Shown here: piece by piece, positions 43,176-53,742 of the stretch
Numbering within the stretch: position 1 is the first letter of the stretch
Layout: the number at the start of each line of letters is the position of its first letter
Assembly: GCA_029448655.1 (NCBI GenBank)
Contig: JACCLO010000016.1
Span: 620,001-684,000, forward strand
Direction of reading: 5' to 3'
DNA from: Wolfiporia cocos
Lineage: Eukaryota; Basidiomycota; Agaricomycetes; Polyporales; Phaeolaceae
Length of the DNA stretch: 64,000 bases
The notes under the pieces: model-generated
What the model was told of the DNA's origin: nothing
The model's database searches: none
The model's input: the letters and a program-made list of their open reading frames with translations, nothing else
Made by a program: the position numbers and the translations under genes

Positions 43176-45079
43176 TGTCACGGATCACTCCTGGGGGGTA
43201 TCTGTACATCCCTCGCTATTGGTATTCACAGGCGCCGCTAGGTGCGCGCGCGTCTTCCTGATCTTTAGCCACCTCCAGCGTCTCCTCCAGCCATATAGAT
43301 CATCTGACTTAGTAGTTTAGCGCTGTAGGGTAGCGCGCGCCTCATCATACGGACACATGATGGTCACATTAGTTACATGTTACGTTACGTTCCCGTGATC
43401 CCTTAGTTACGGCGCACAGGCCATTACATTAGGGTAGGATTCGTGCTCTCAACGTTCATGCATGTATATATACGACAAGATGGTGGCCTTACAGCCCCAT
43501 CTTTAGGATTCTCGTCAATGAGCTAACGCTCCTTTCTTATCCTCTGTCTGCGTGCGCTCGGGCCCGGGGCCCCTCTCGACTAGCTTGTCTGTGTGCCAGC
43601 TCAACTCGTCGCCTCTTAGGAGTTCCCCCATGGGATACAGCCGACGTCGCGGTCTAGCTGGCTTGCGCACCGCCTTGTTAGGCGTTAGGGCCTCCCCAGA
43701 TGCCTGGGTCCTCACAGACTGGTAAGTCTGTGACATAATCCTAAAGATATTTACTCTCCCCTCCGACGCCAACTGCGTTGGGGCCGAGAGGTTTCCACCT
43801 ACAGGTCGCCATGGCAGCGTGGCGGGGCAGCCGTCGGTAGAAGCGCCGGCGGTCCGTAGCCTTACGAGCCCCCACGAAACGCTACACCAGGCAAAGCGAC
43901 CGTAGGGAGTGAATAGACAAGACCGCCCCCCATGAACAACAGGGTAGCGGGATCGACCAGGGTAAGCCCCGTTTGAGGACCCGCCGCCATCACCCCTGCA
44001 AAGGGAATGCATGCGCGTGTGGAGGTCTAGGGCACCTCGGCCATTATCCCTGGGCGGCAGGAGCGACTCAAGAACCTTGACCAGTGGGTATGCGAAGGGC
44101 TCCGCAAGGATGCCCAACCCCACAACGACCGGTCAACGCGATGAATATGGACACGACGCCGACAGAATTGGCCTTTGGGTACGACGGACACGGGTGACGG
44201 GCACCCTCAGTGAGTAGCGGCTGGGAGCGATCCTTGCTGGCCGCGAAAACTTCAACAAAAAAACCTAGCTACAAGGCTGTCCCTCTCGACTCGGTGAGTC
44301 TTGCCAACTCGATGCCGCGCTGGGTTGGCGTCCCCACCAGCGCGCGTCCTTTTCTCTTCAACCCTATCCGACGGACGGACCGTCAGGAAACCTGGATGCT
44401 CCCCGCTGTGATTGTGACAGGTGGTGCTGGCCTCAGCGGTGCCAGGTTCTCTATTAACCAACAGGAAGGGATGTCGTAGGACCAACGTCAGAGACGACGT
44501 TTTCTCGGAGGGGGGGTAATGTCACGGATCACTCCTGGGGGGTATCTGTACATCCCTCGCTATTGGTATTCACAGGCGCCGCTAGGTGCGCGCGCGTCTT
44601 CCTGATCTTTAGCCACCTCCAGCGTCTCCTCCAGCCATATAGATCATCTGACTTAGTAGTTTAGCGCTGTAGGGTAGCGCGCGCCTCATCATACGGACAC
44701 ATGATGGTCACATTAGTTACATGTTACGTTACGTTCCCGTGATCCCTTAGTTACGGCGCACAGGCCATTACATTAGGGTAGGATTCGTGCTCTCAACGTT
44801 CATGCATGTATATATACGACAAGATGGTGGCCTTACAGCCCCATCTTTAGGATTCTCGTCAATGAGCTAACGCTCCTTTCTTATCCTCTGTCTGCGTGCG
44901 CTCGGGCCCGGGGCCCCTCTCGACTAGCTTGTCTGTGTGCCAGCTCAACTCGTCGCCTCTTAGGAGTTCCCCCATGGGATACAGCCGACGTCGCGGTCTA
45001 GCTGGCTTGCGCACCGCCTTGTTAGGCGTTAGGGCCTCCCCAGATGCCTGGGTCCTCACAGACTGGTAAGTCTGTGACA
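43176..45079 (+). mobile_element. non-autonomous LTR element N1, 1904 bp, in C pol
   Basis: LTRs 43176-43735 and 44520-45079 (560 bp each, apparently identical), internal region only 784 bp, target duplication CAGGG (43171-43175 and 45080-45084). The internal region has no gag or pol; open frames on the minus strand that run through LTR and interior show no domain. The primer site 43737-43748 (AATCCTAAAGAT) is complementary over 12 nt to LTR 43499-43510, 34 bp past the TATA at 43465. The polypurine tract GGAGGGGGGGTAA precedes the 3' LTR. Related solo LTR at 739-1316. Confidence 0.93.
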
Positions 45080-47530
45080 CAGGGGGATGGAAACTTATCC
45101 CCACGGGGGTAAAAATGAAGATCCCAAAAGGATCGTATGGGAGGTTGGCCGGATGATCGGGCAACACCCTCAGACACAGATTGGTAGTACAAGCCGGAGT
45201 CATAGACTCGGACTACCGAGGAGATGTTGGGGCTATTATCTACAATTACTCAAACAAGGCACATAGGATTATCCCGGGCATGCAAATAGCCCAGATAATA
45301 TTCGAACGGCACCTAACCCCCGATATTGTGGAAGTTGAAACCCTAGACGAAACAGAAAGAGGGGAAAAGGGCTTCGGATCCACGGACCTGCCAGAAGAAA
45401 CAGTGCAACGACTCTACACTCCCGAAGAATACGAAGCAATTCGACGCTTTGCAAAAGATAATCCTAAGATTATAGGGAAAAAAGGGGAAACACGGAGGAA
45501 ATTCCGAACAAAGATGCAGATCATTAATGCTGTCCGGAAAGCATTAACGAAATCCCAAGAATTCGCACAAAAAACCCGCGAACCAGAAAGAACGATCGAG
45601 GAAATGGTCCCGAAACACCTCTTGGACTTCGCCAAGGTATTCAGCAAGGAAGCCGCAGCGGCGTTTCCCCCATCGAGACCATGGGACCATGTGATTGAAT
45701 TAAAACCCGATTTTGTGCGAGAGACTGCAAAGTCTATGCACTATCACCAAAAGAGCAACAGGCAATGGATGAATTCCTGAAAGAGAACCTGGCCAAGGGG
45801 TTCATAGTCCCCTCAAAATCCCCAATGGCGTCACCCTTCTTTTTCGTCCCAAAGAAAGACGACGGCTTACGGCCGTGTCAGGATTATCGATACCTGAACG
45901 AATGGACGATAAAAAACGTCTATCCCCTGCCACTTATCTCGGAACTCCTGGAAAAGCTAAAAGGAGCAAAGATCTTTACAAAGATGGACCTTAGGGCGGG
46001 ATACAACAACGTCCGGATCAAGGAAGGAGACGAATGGAAAGCAGCTTTCAAAACAAACCGAGGATTATATGAGCCCACGGTCATGTTTTTCGGATTATGC
46101 AACGCGCCGGGAACTTTTCAAGCAATGATGAATGAAATCCTGAAAGAAGAAATCCTCGAAGGATGGGTGCTTGTCTACATGGACGACATCCTCATTTTCT
46201 CGGAAGACGAAAAAACGCACAAAGAACGAGAACGGCGAGTTCTCCAGAGATTGGTGGATAACCACCTCTTTGTGAAACCTGAAAAATGCGCCTTCGGCGT
46301 CGACAGAGTCGAATTTCTGGGGCTAGTCACTACCTCAGGAAATATCCAGATGGACCCAGCGAAACTCAACGGGATTAAAGAGTGGCCGACTCCCCGGAAT
46401 CTCAAAGAAGTCAGATCCTTCCTAGGATTTGCGAACTTCTATCGGAAATTCATCGACCACTACTCAACGCACGCCCGACCCCTGGTAGACCTCACGAAAA
46501 CGGTCACAGGGACAGGGTTCCAGTGGACGGATAAAGAACAAAAAGCGTTCGACTTCATGAAGCAGGCATTCACAACGGCACCCGCACTAGGAACGTCGGA
46601 CAAGGAGAAACCATTCATCCTCGAGACAGATGCATCTCAGTTTGCTACAGGAGCAGTGCTGAAACAGACAGATGAAACGGGGCGCGAACGGCCGGTGGGA
46701 TATCTCTCACAATCCCTGACATCAGCAGAACGGAACTACGAAATCTACGATCGCGAACTACTCGGAATAGTCCGAGCATTAGAAGAATGGCGGCACCTGT
46801 TAGAAGGAGCACCGCATCGGATCTTGATCCGAAGTGATCACCAGAACCTGACGTACTGGAGAAGCCCACAGCGCCTAAATTGGCGACAAGTGAGATGGCA
46901 TCTATTCCTTTTGCAATTTGACCTAAAGTTACAACACGTCCCCGGAAGAAAACTGGTCATGGCCGACACACTTTCTAGGTTGTACCACCTTGACGAAAGC
47001 GACGAAGACAACGAGGGAATAACCATGATTCCAGACGAGCTGGTAATACATGCGATCCAGATCCCGATCATAGATCGGATCAAGAACGCCAAAGATCGAG
47101 ATGAATCTGCGGAACAGGCTCTCCGTGCACTAAACAATGAAGGCGAGTTCCCCCCGGGAACCAAGGCAGATGGCTGGCAGGAAACAGACGGAGTTTTGCT
47201 CTACAAAGATAGGATGTACGTGCTGAAAGATGAGGGTCTCCGACGGGACGTCATCTACAAATATCATGACTCGATCCCAGCTGGACACCCTGGGATCTGG
47301 GGCATGACAATAAAGGTCAAGGCCCATTTCTGGTGGCCCGATATGGGAACAACGATAGCGGAATATGTTCGGGGTTGTGCAATCTGTCAACAGATGAAAC
47401 CTGATCGGAACCCGACAAAACCCCCGCTACAACCAATACCGACGCGAGAAGATGCTCTTCCGTTCTCACAGTGCTTGGTCGACTTTGTCACCAATCTACC
47501 AAAAGTCGGAAAATATGATTCCATGATGGT

Positions 47531-49430
47531 TGTCACAAGAAATTCCGGAATAAAGGGAGTTCTTTAGTGATTTATTCACCTTTATTCCACAGATATTCGC
47601 TACGATAATACTTAGCCGCTCGAGTGGAACCGCACGTGCGTAGGTAGATAATTCCTTCACTATCTTATCTCTACAGGTCACGTGACGTCAAGGGTAGTAA
47701 CAGCGTTATGTAGTTATGGGTTACGGTCACAGCGCGCGCACAGACCACGCCATTAGGGCAGGCTGTTAGCGGCAGTAGTTACTGTTCCCCATGTATATAT
47801 ACTACGACGTTCTGAGGCTTACACCTCAGAACTATTCTTCTCGACCTTGGGGCAAGTCCCCTGGGAACCATCTCCTCTCTGGTGTGCGCCTGTCTAAGCG
47901 TCGACACACTCTCTCTCTCTTTGACTGCTAGCCTGGGTGCCTAAGGAGCGGCCAGTCCTCCTCATCCGCCAGCGGTTCGGTGCGTCCCGACCAGCCCCTG
48001 AAATACAAGGGAAGGGCAACGGTAGTTCGTCCACAAGAGACGTCCTGTTCTCCTTGGAGGATAGGGATAGGAGGGATATAGGGAGGGTTTCCCCGCTTTG
48101 CGGGTAGTCACGTAACCAGTGGGTTTCCGTGTCATAAGAATAGTTCTATCTTACTCCCCGCTCCGTCGCCTTCATATACGGAGCCCGGAGGATCTCGACG
48201 TTTAGGTCTAGCGCAGCGCGGCGGGGCACCCACTGAGCCACAAGCGGCCTTGGGCGGTACAGTTACCAGCCCCCACTAAGCGTTGCTAGGGCGAGGGCGC
48301 CCTGGACCGACGACGGACTGAGAACCAGGAAGGACGCCGCAGGACACAGCGGTAGTCCCCGAGGCAAGACGTTAGACCTAGTGGGTATGTGAAGCACCTC
48401 GGTGTAACCCCACAGCGGCAGGTCAGCGAAGCGAGGCCGACAACAGGTGTCCCGCACCTATGGACACCCTTAGGCGACAGAAACAACCTCCACCACCTAC
48501 GATGACCAGGAGCCAGCGTCTCCATAGCAACCACCCACCATCCAACCAACGTCCTACCAACCGCGCGCAAATAACCAAGCACACCAAGTGAGAGCGCCAG
48601 TACCATGAGCCCGAAAACGGCTCTCACCGCTGGTGAAAGAATGCGAAAGCGGCGAGCGCAAGGACGGGACCGGCTTAGGGAGGTAGGCGGGGATTAGGTG
48701 CTGAAAATGGAAGAACAGGCTCTCTGGCTGACTAAGCGTGAGCGCGAGCGTCGAAGAATCGCCAACAGGGGGTAGCTAGGGGGAATATCCTTCGTCGGGC
48801 CGACGAAAATTCTAAGGAGGGGGTGATGTCACAAGAAATTCCGGAATAAAGGGAGTTCTTTAGTGATTTATTCACCTTTATTCCACAGATATTCGCTACG
48901 ATAATACTTAGCCGCTCGAGTGGAACCGCACGTGCGTAGGTAGATAATTCCTTCACTATCTTATCTCTACAGGTCACGTGACGTCAAGGGTAGTAACAGC
49001 GTTATGTAGTTATGGGTTACGGTCACAGCGCGCGCACAGACCACGCCATTAGGGCAGGCTGTTAGCGGCAGTAGTTACTGTTCCCCATGTATATATACTA
49101 CGACGTTCTGAGGCTTACACCTCAGAACTATTCTTCTCGACCTTGGGGCAAGTCCCCTGGGAACCATCTCCTCTCTGGTGTGCGCCTGTCTAAGCGTCGA
49201 CACACTCTCTCTCTCTTTGACTGCTAGCCTGGGTGCCTAAGGAGCGGCCAGTCCTCCTCATCCGCCAGCGGTTCGGTGCGTCCCGACCAGCCCCTGAAAT
49301 ACAAGGGAAGGGCAACGGCAGTTCGTCCACAAGAGACGTCCTGTTCTCCTTGGAGGATAGGGATAGGAGGGATATAGGGAGGGTTTCCCCGCTTTGCGGG
49401 TAGTCACGTAACCAGTGGGTTTCCGTGTCA
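47531..49430 (+). mobile_element. non-autonomous LTR element N2, 1900 bp, in C integrase
   Basis: LTRs 47531-48134 and 48827-49430 (604 bp each, one visible difference), internal region 692 bp, target duplication ATGGT (47526-47530 and 49431-49435). No coding domain. Primer site 48136-48147 (AAGAATAGTTCT) complements LTR 47828-47839, 34 bp past TATATATA (47794). A perfect 9-bp hairpin with loop CTTACA spans 47809-47832. Polypurine tract AAGGAGGGGGTGA. A solo LTR of this family is at 57509-58057. Confidence 0.93.
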
Positions 49431-50443
49431 ATGGTGATTGTTGACCACGGCCTATCCAAGGCAATCTCTCTCACCCCATGCGACAAAACGATCACAAGTG
49501 AAGGAGCGGCAGAGATATTCCACCAAAAAATCTACTCGCAGTATGGTATCCCCCGAAAGATCATCTCCGATAGAGGGCCGCAATTCGCATCGAAACTCTT
49601 CAAGGAATTATGCAGGTTGCAGGGAACGGAATCGGCAATGAGTACGGCGTACCACCCACAGACAGACGGACAAACGGAAAGGATGAACCAACAGGTCAAA
49701 GTGTACCTTCGAATTTATTGCATGAACGACCCTTTCCAATGGGTACAACGACTACCGGACGTCGAATTTGCACACAACACCAGACGAACTGAAAACCGGC
49801 CTGCGCCACTTGAAATAATCCTAGGATATGTCCCAAGGGGATTCCCAGACTATGACAGGATAGGGAACGTCCCGGCAGCGGTCGATAGGATCAAGAAAAT
49901 CAAGGAGGCGCGAAAAATGGCATTCATCGCACACGAATTAGCCCAGAAAAGAATGGCGGGACATTTCCTCCGGGAATTACCCAAGCTTGAGAAAGGAGAC
50001 AAGGTCTGGCTTGATGCGAAGAACTTGACGATACCGTACGAATCAAACAAGCTAGCACCGAAAATAGAAGGACCCTTCACCATCACGGAAAAGATGGGAG
50101 CCACAACCTATCAGCTACAATTACCAGCAAGCTGGAAGATCCACCCTGTCTTCCATGCCGCGTTACTAAAACCGTTCAAGGAAACGAGGGTGCACGGACC
50201 CAATTACCTATGGCCGCCACCTGATATTATCAAAGGACAAGAAGAGTACGAAGTCGAAGCCATCCTGGCTGATAGATGGCGAGGAAAGAAGCACCAGTAC
50301 TTTGTCAAATGGAAAGGCTATGCCACGGCCGACAACTCATGGGAAGACGAGGGAAATCTGGAGCACTCCAAGGAGCTGATAAAAAGCTACCACAGACTGC
50401 GGGTCAGAACAACCCCGACACTCGAAAACTGAACAGTAATAGT

Positions 50444-50845
50444 ATGTCGACGACTCGCCACCAGCTTCCCCGACGCACCACGACTCCCGGCGACGCAGAC
50501 CGTCGAGAAGGCCGGCCGAGAGGTACGCCACCAAGAAGGTACTCCCCCCAGCACCTGCAGATCAGACACGCCCTCCTCTGGTACAGGGCCGAGGGACCTT
50601 TTGCTGGCCGAACCGATGGCTGGTCGGCCCTCTTTGACATCGCGCAGGACCTCACCCACGTATACAGCTCGTACCAGAACATTACCGAGGACCTCGTCCG
50701 AATGGAGGGGCAGATCAGAGCGCAGAGAGAGGGACTTGAGTTACTCACCGACAGACTTATCGACAGATTGGCCGCCACCACGACGGCCCGACTACGACAC
50801 GCACTCAATGACTTCGAGGATCGAGAGCACACTACTTCCGATTGA
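50444..50845 (+). CDS. third ORF of element C, downstream of pol
   Basis: It starts 12 nt after the pol stop at ATG 50444. The 133 codons begin with a basic Arg/Thr-rich segment, then a helical segment HALLWYRAEGP..ALFDIAQDLTHVYSSYQ..RMEGQIRAQREGLELL that could form a coiled coil. Element D has a homologous segment (HALTWHRS..ELTAVFDDYQDVME) at the same place, so selection once kept it. Beyond the TGA at 50843 the same frame stays open to about 50990, with a PFDFMERDRVLF segment also matched in D (PYDFMEYRSLV), so the stop is probably a CGA to TGA change and the ORF was longer. Function unknown; no match to env-like or chromatin proteins seen. Confidence 0.6.
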   Translation: MSTTRHQLPRRTTTPGDADRREGRPRGTPPRRYSPQHLQIRHALLWYRAEGPFAGRTDGWSALFDIAQDLTHVYSSYQNITEDLVRMEGQIRAQREGLELLTDRLIDRLAATTTARLRHALNDFEDREHTTSD

Positions 50846-50983
50846 CCCGAATACGTACCACGACCCGCCCGCTTTTTCACCGCCGATGAACGATGCCGAG
50901 TTGCAAGGCCGTTTGATTTTATGGAACGCGATCGAGTATTATTTCCACTGCCTACCGAGACTCAGAGAGCCCGCCGAACAGGA

Positions 50984-51115
50984 CTCCTAGGAACTTCACC
51001 TAGGACTCGAAGGCATCTAACGAGTATTTGCCTTGCATACGGCTACACACCTACGTGCAGAAGAACGTTCTATATTCGCGACTCGAATATACGAACGGGT
51101 ATTCGACCCGTAACA
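50984..51115 (+). repeat. truncated 3' LTR of element C
   Basis: The last 132 bp of the C-type LTR (from CTCCTAGGAACTTCACC), joined to third-ORF sequence at 50983. About 576 bp of LTR and the polypurine tract are deleted. The outer TSD TAGGC is intact. Confidence 0.9.
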
Positions 51116-51900
51116 TAGGCAGGCTCTAGACATCTTGGACTCAGAATATACAGCTCTGGAAGAAGCACTGGACTCACTAGGCATCACACTGGATCAGATA
51201 CACACATGGCATGAAGAGGACCGCTCCTATTTTCAGCAGCTCAAGCACGAGAACGATGCTAATTTACACGCGGTCGCCTACGTCGAGGTGTTACAAGAGC
51301 TACGTGCAGTAGTGGCTGAACCTGAAGGCATCTCTTCGAAATTCTATCGCGCTTCCCCTGCTGAATTACGTCTCACTCCTTCAATTGCCAGCTCAGTCAA
51401 CTATAATGCTGAATTGTCCTGCATGTGAAAGCTGGAGACTCGGTGTAAATTCCTACGTGAACGACATGCTACATTTCCACGTGAGGTTACAGAAATGGAG
51501 GTTCACATGGGAATTGCCAGGCAGTGGGAAGTAACGGATCAGCAATACATCGACACAGTAAGCTACATGACAAATAGGCAGTATCATAAGGTGTTGGACA
51601 ATCTCCAGCACCTCATAATCCAATGCCTGTTCGAATTACACAGGATGAACATATTGCAGACGGGTAAGTGCTGTGGCTTTTATATGATTGTAACTAATGA
51701 TCAATCTGTTTCAAGGATATCGCGTGCGAACGTACATTGCTAAATCGCTGCAAGCGTGATCAAAAGCCATTCGAAATGCCGTCAAGATATACAATCAGGC
51801 TGCTTTGAAGCTGGATCCCCAAAAGCCCACTGTCAACTGGGAGAGAGTATCCCATTACAATTTCCTAGGGGACTTTCACCTGTTAAGAGATACTCACAAC

Positions 51901-52434
51901 TGTTATGGATCGAATATCCGTTCAGCTGAAATAACTAAGTCGAGTTACTCAGCGTATCGAGTAGCGCACTACTCGTCAGACTCAACAGAGTCGAGCGTCA
52001 ATATACTAGCTGCAGGCTTAATTGCTCAAGCCTTTGAGAACGAGTATAAGATCCTTGTAATTCAACAAGGTCAAGCTGAGGAACTCGACCGGTATTTACA
52101 GCAGGTTTTATACTACAATTCTGTAATCGGGGTCATAGTGTCCTTGGTACTGCTACCACTAAGTCCATAAGGCTAGTACACTAAGATGACAAATAAGAAG
52201 TGTTGCGGTTGAGCGCAACAGTGGCTAAAACGCGGAAGTTCAGTGGTTAGACACTAAGTATCAGCTAGAACCTGATATGCTGCGAGATCATGGGCATAGG
52301 GCTGTTGTACATGAAATGAGGGTCGCTGGTTGAGCAGGGAACCCTAGAAATAAATGTGCGGTAATGCAGTTGAACACTAAGTCCTCTTCTCCAGTGAGGC
52401 ATCAAAGGTATACAGATTCATACGGACCATAACA
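51901..52434 (-). repeat. solo D-family LTR, minus strand, no target duplication
   Basis: 534 bp, sense start TGTTATGGTCCGTATG, related to the D LTR at 53161. Flanks ACAAC and CTAGC do not match, and the KDZ coding sequence stops at its left edge without resuming at its right edge. This fits a deletion or inter-element recombination that used this LTR. Confidence 0.85.
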
Positions 52435-52871
52435 CTAGCTGCGGCAGATTAATCTACTGTGACAGTAAAATGGTACATTCAGGATTCGAACCAAGGACCT
52501 TAGCACGGATGAGAATAAAAGCATTGCAGCATAATTAGCCAACTGAGCCATAGTGACAACAGTTAGCATTGACCAATCAATATATATATAACGCAAATTT
52601 TACACACAATTTCCGCAAATCATCAAGGCAACTAACTGCTACAACAAGCATAAAAAAACAATGATAGTGGTAGCTTGTTTTACCATGCCTGACCTGGAGC
52701 AATTCACAATGGGAAAGTTGAATACAGTGGAATCACAAGTCTTTAGAGGCAGATTCATTTGTATTTGTGTTATGGAAGATGTTAAACTGTGAAAATGAAG
52801 TTTACAAAATACTCTATATATTTCTTTAAAGTGCAAAGATACTGGTTGCACTTTAGCTCAGTTGGCTAATG
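52435..52871. other. tRNA-like sequences and A/T-rich spacer
   Basis: On the minus strand 52473-52556 has an A-box TGGCTCAGTTGG and a B-box GGTTCGAATCC that match RNA polymerase III consensus, but acceptor and T stems do not pair, so I read it as a tRNA pseudogene or SINE-like head. On the plus strand about 52846-52871 repeats only the 5' half (TTAGCTCAGTTGGCTAATGC). No protein gene is seen. Confidence 0.5.
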
Positions 52872-53160
52872 CACTGCGTGAAATGGGCGATTCTCTGGTG
52901 CCCAGAATCTCGTCAGAATCAACGGATTCTGAGCAGATTCTGAGCGAACTCTAAGAAAAATCTGGGACCCCAGAATCTCACCAGAATGATGACATTTTTG
53001 GTATGTTTCGGGGAGATTTCGGGCTAGGTTCTGATGTGATTCTGAACACCCAGAACACGGTCTGACAAGGTAAAATGATTATGACAAGTGTCCGGAGGTG
53101 CATATTATGTAATCTACAGATCATATTTGTCCACTTTTGGATCCTGAGCAGGTCAGGGAT
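52872..53160 (+). repeat. dispersed repeat R1, copy 2
   Basis: Matches 20921-21207 closely up to the insertion point of element D, whose target duplication GGGAT (53156-53160) is the last part of the repeat in this window. The rest of R1 should continue beyond the right-hand side of D, outside the window. Confidence 0.75.
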
Positions 53161-53698
53161 TGTTACGGTCCGTACAAAATTATCTGAATATCTTTGACAC
53201 CTCACTGGAGAAGAGGACTTAGCGTTCAACCACATTACCACACATTTATTTCTAGGGTTCCCTGCTCAACCAGTGACCCTCATTTCATGTACAACAGCCC
53301 TATGCCCATGATCTCGCAGCGTATCAGGTTCTAGCTGATACTTAGTGTCTAACCACTGAACTTCCGCGTTTTAGCCACTGTTGCGCTCAACCGCAACACT
53401 TCTTATTTGTCATCTTAGTGTACTAGCCTTATGGACTTAGTGGTAGCAGTACCAAGGACACTATGACCCTGATTACAGAATTGTAGTATAAAACCTGCTG
53501 TAAATACCGGTCGAGTTCCTCAGCTCGACCTTGTTGAATTACAAGGATTTTATACTCGTTCTCAAAGGCTTGAGCAATTAAGCCTGCAGCTAGTATATTG
53601 ACGCTCGACTCTGTTGAGTCCGACGAGTAGTGCGCTACTCGATACGCTGAGTAACTCGACTTAGTTAATTCGGCTGAACGGATATTCGATCTGTAACA
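53161..53698 (+). repeat. 5' LTR of element D with self-priming site
   Basis: 538 bp, TGTTACGGTCCG..ATCTGTAACA. TATAAAA (53487-53493) is 35 bp before AGCTCGACCTT (53522-53532), complementary over 11 nt to 53700-53710 right after the LTR. The priming sequence is identical to that of C although the LTRs otherwise differ greatly. Confidence 0.92.
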
Positions 53699-53742
53699 GA
53701 AGGTCGAGCTCTTAACAGACTCACTTATCAAAGTGCAAGTCC

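Larger units (their letters stand above)
42591..50432 (+). pseudogene. pol of element C (PR-dUTPase-RT-RNaseH-IN-chromodomain), interrupted twice
   Basis: The frame is -1 relative to gag, with the junction near the gag stop (42592). Blocks: protease ALIDSGAMSDLI (about 42715); dUTPase from about 43075 (AGYDLYATEE), broken by N1 at 43176-45079 and resumed at 45085 with motifs VIDSDYRG, MQIAQIIF and RGEKGFGST; RT with YMDD (about 46178); RNase H (about 46620); integrase HHCC (about 47275-47395), first Asp in CLVDFVTNLP, N2 insertion at 47531-49430, then SDRGPQF and QTDGQTERMNQ; a chromodomain at about 50250-50390 (YFVKWKGYATADNSWED). Other damage: TGA 45154-45156 at the motif II Arg, and a one-base frameshift near 45717. 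Not functional. Confidence 0.9.
39274..51115 (+). mobile_element. chromodomain Ty3/gypsy element C, with three nested insertions
   Basis: A whole element inserted in the KDZ gene, flanked by TAGGC (39269-39273 and 51116-51120) although 11.8 kb apart. The 5' LTR is 39274-39981; the 3' LTR survives only as its last 132 bp (50984-51115), its 5' part and the end of the third ORF having been deleted. Nested inside: solo C-type LTR 40513-41223 in gag, N1 43176-45079 in the dUTPase domain, N2 47531-49430 in integrase. Without these C is about 7.3 kb. Order: gag, protease, dUTPase, RT, RNase H, integrase, chromodomain, then a third ORF. Confidence 0.93.
35574..51900 (+). pseudogene. KDZ-type (Kyakuja/Dileera/Zisupton) DNA transposase gene, dismembered by LTR insertions
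   Basis: Coding pieces: 35574-36118, 36834-37760, 38257-38436, 38933-39273 and 51121-51900, with short introns (35722-35773, 35970-36021, 37130-37178, 37335-37384, 38331-38376 and one near 51666). Frame continuity across each LTR is restored when the insertion and one target copy are ignored. Recognisable blocks: MARTKGLSRT start; GRDSPNWR..CPACGYE zinc-type motif; ICMDSNNSLK; WAIFDETG and SACRHG; LVGYNIGCEF, where the family usually has Asp in place of Asn; HLNVIEGAGIEDLKTLERIFS; WHEEDRSYF; EVHMGIARQW; RVRTYIAKSLQ; SHYNFLGDFHLLRDT. Damage includes stops at 37127, 37490, 51426 and 51757, a one-base loss near 36957 and an extra A in a run at 37733. The 3' end is lost at 51900, where a solo LTR without matching duplication begins. 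Motif names rest on family memory. Confidence 0.8.

Noticed and set aside
43515..44123. 202-codon minus-strand open frame across the N1 LTR and interior (and 44859-45203 with an identical tail)
   Set aside because: The shared tail is just LTR sequence present twice; no domain, and the frame crosses LTR boundaries.
52473..52556. Functional tRNA gene
   Set aside because: A and B boxes match but acceptor and T stems do not pair and no clear anticodon stem can be drawn; kept only as tRNA-like.
51901..53698. The inverted D LTR at 51901-52434 and the D 5' LTR as the two ends of one element
   Set aside because: They face opposite directions and the interval holds repeat R1 whose GGGAT target belongs to element D alone.
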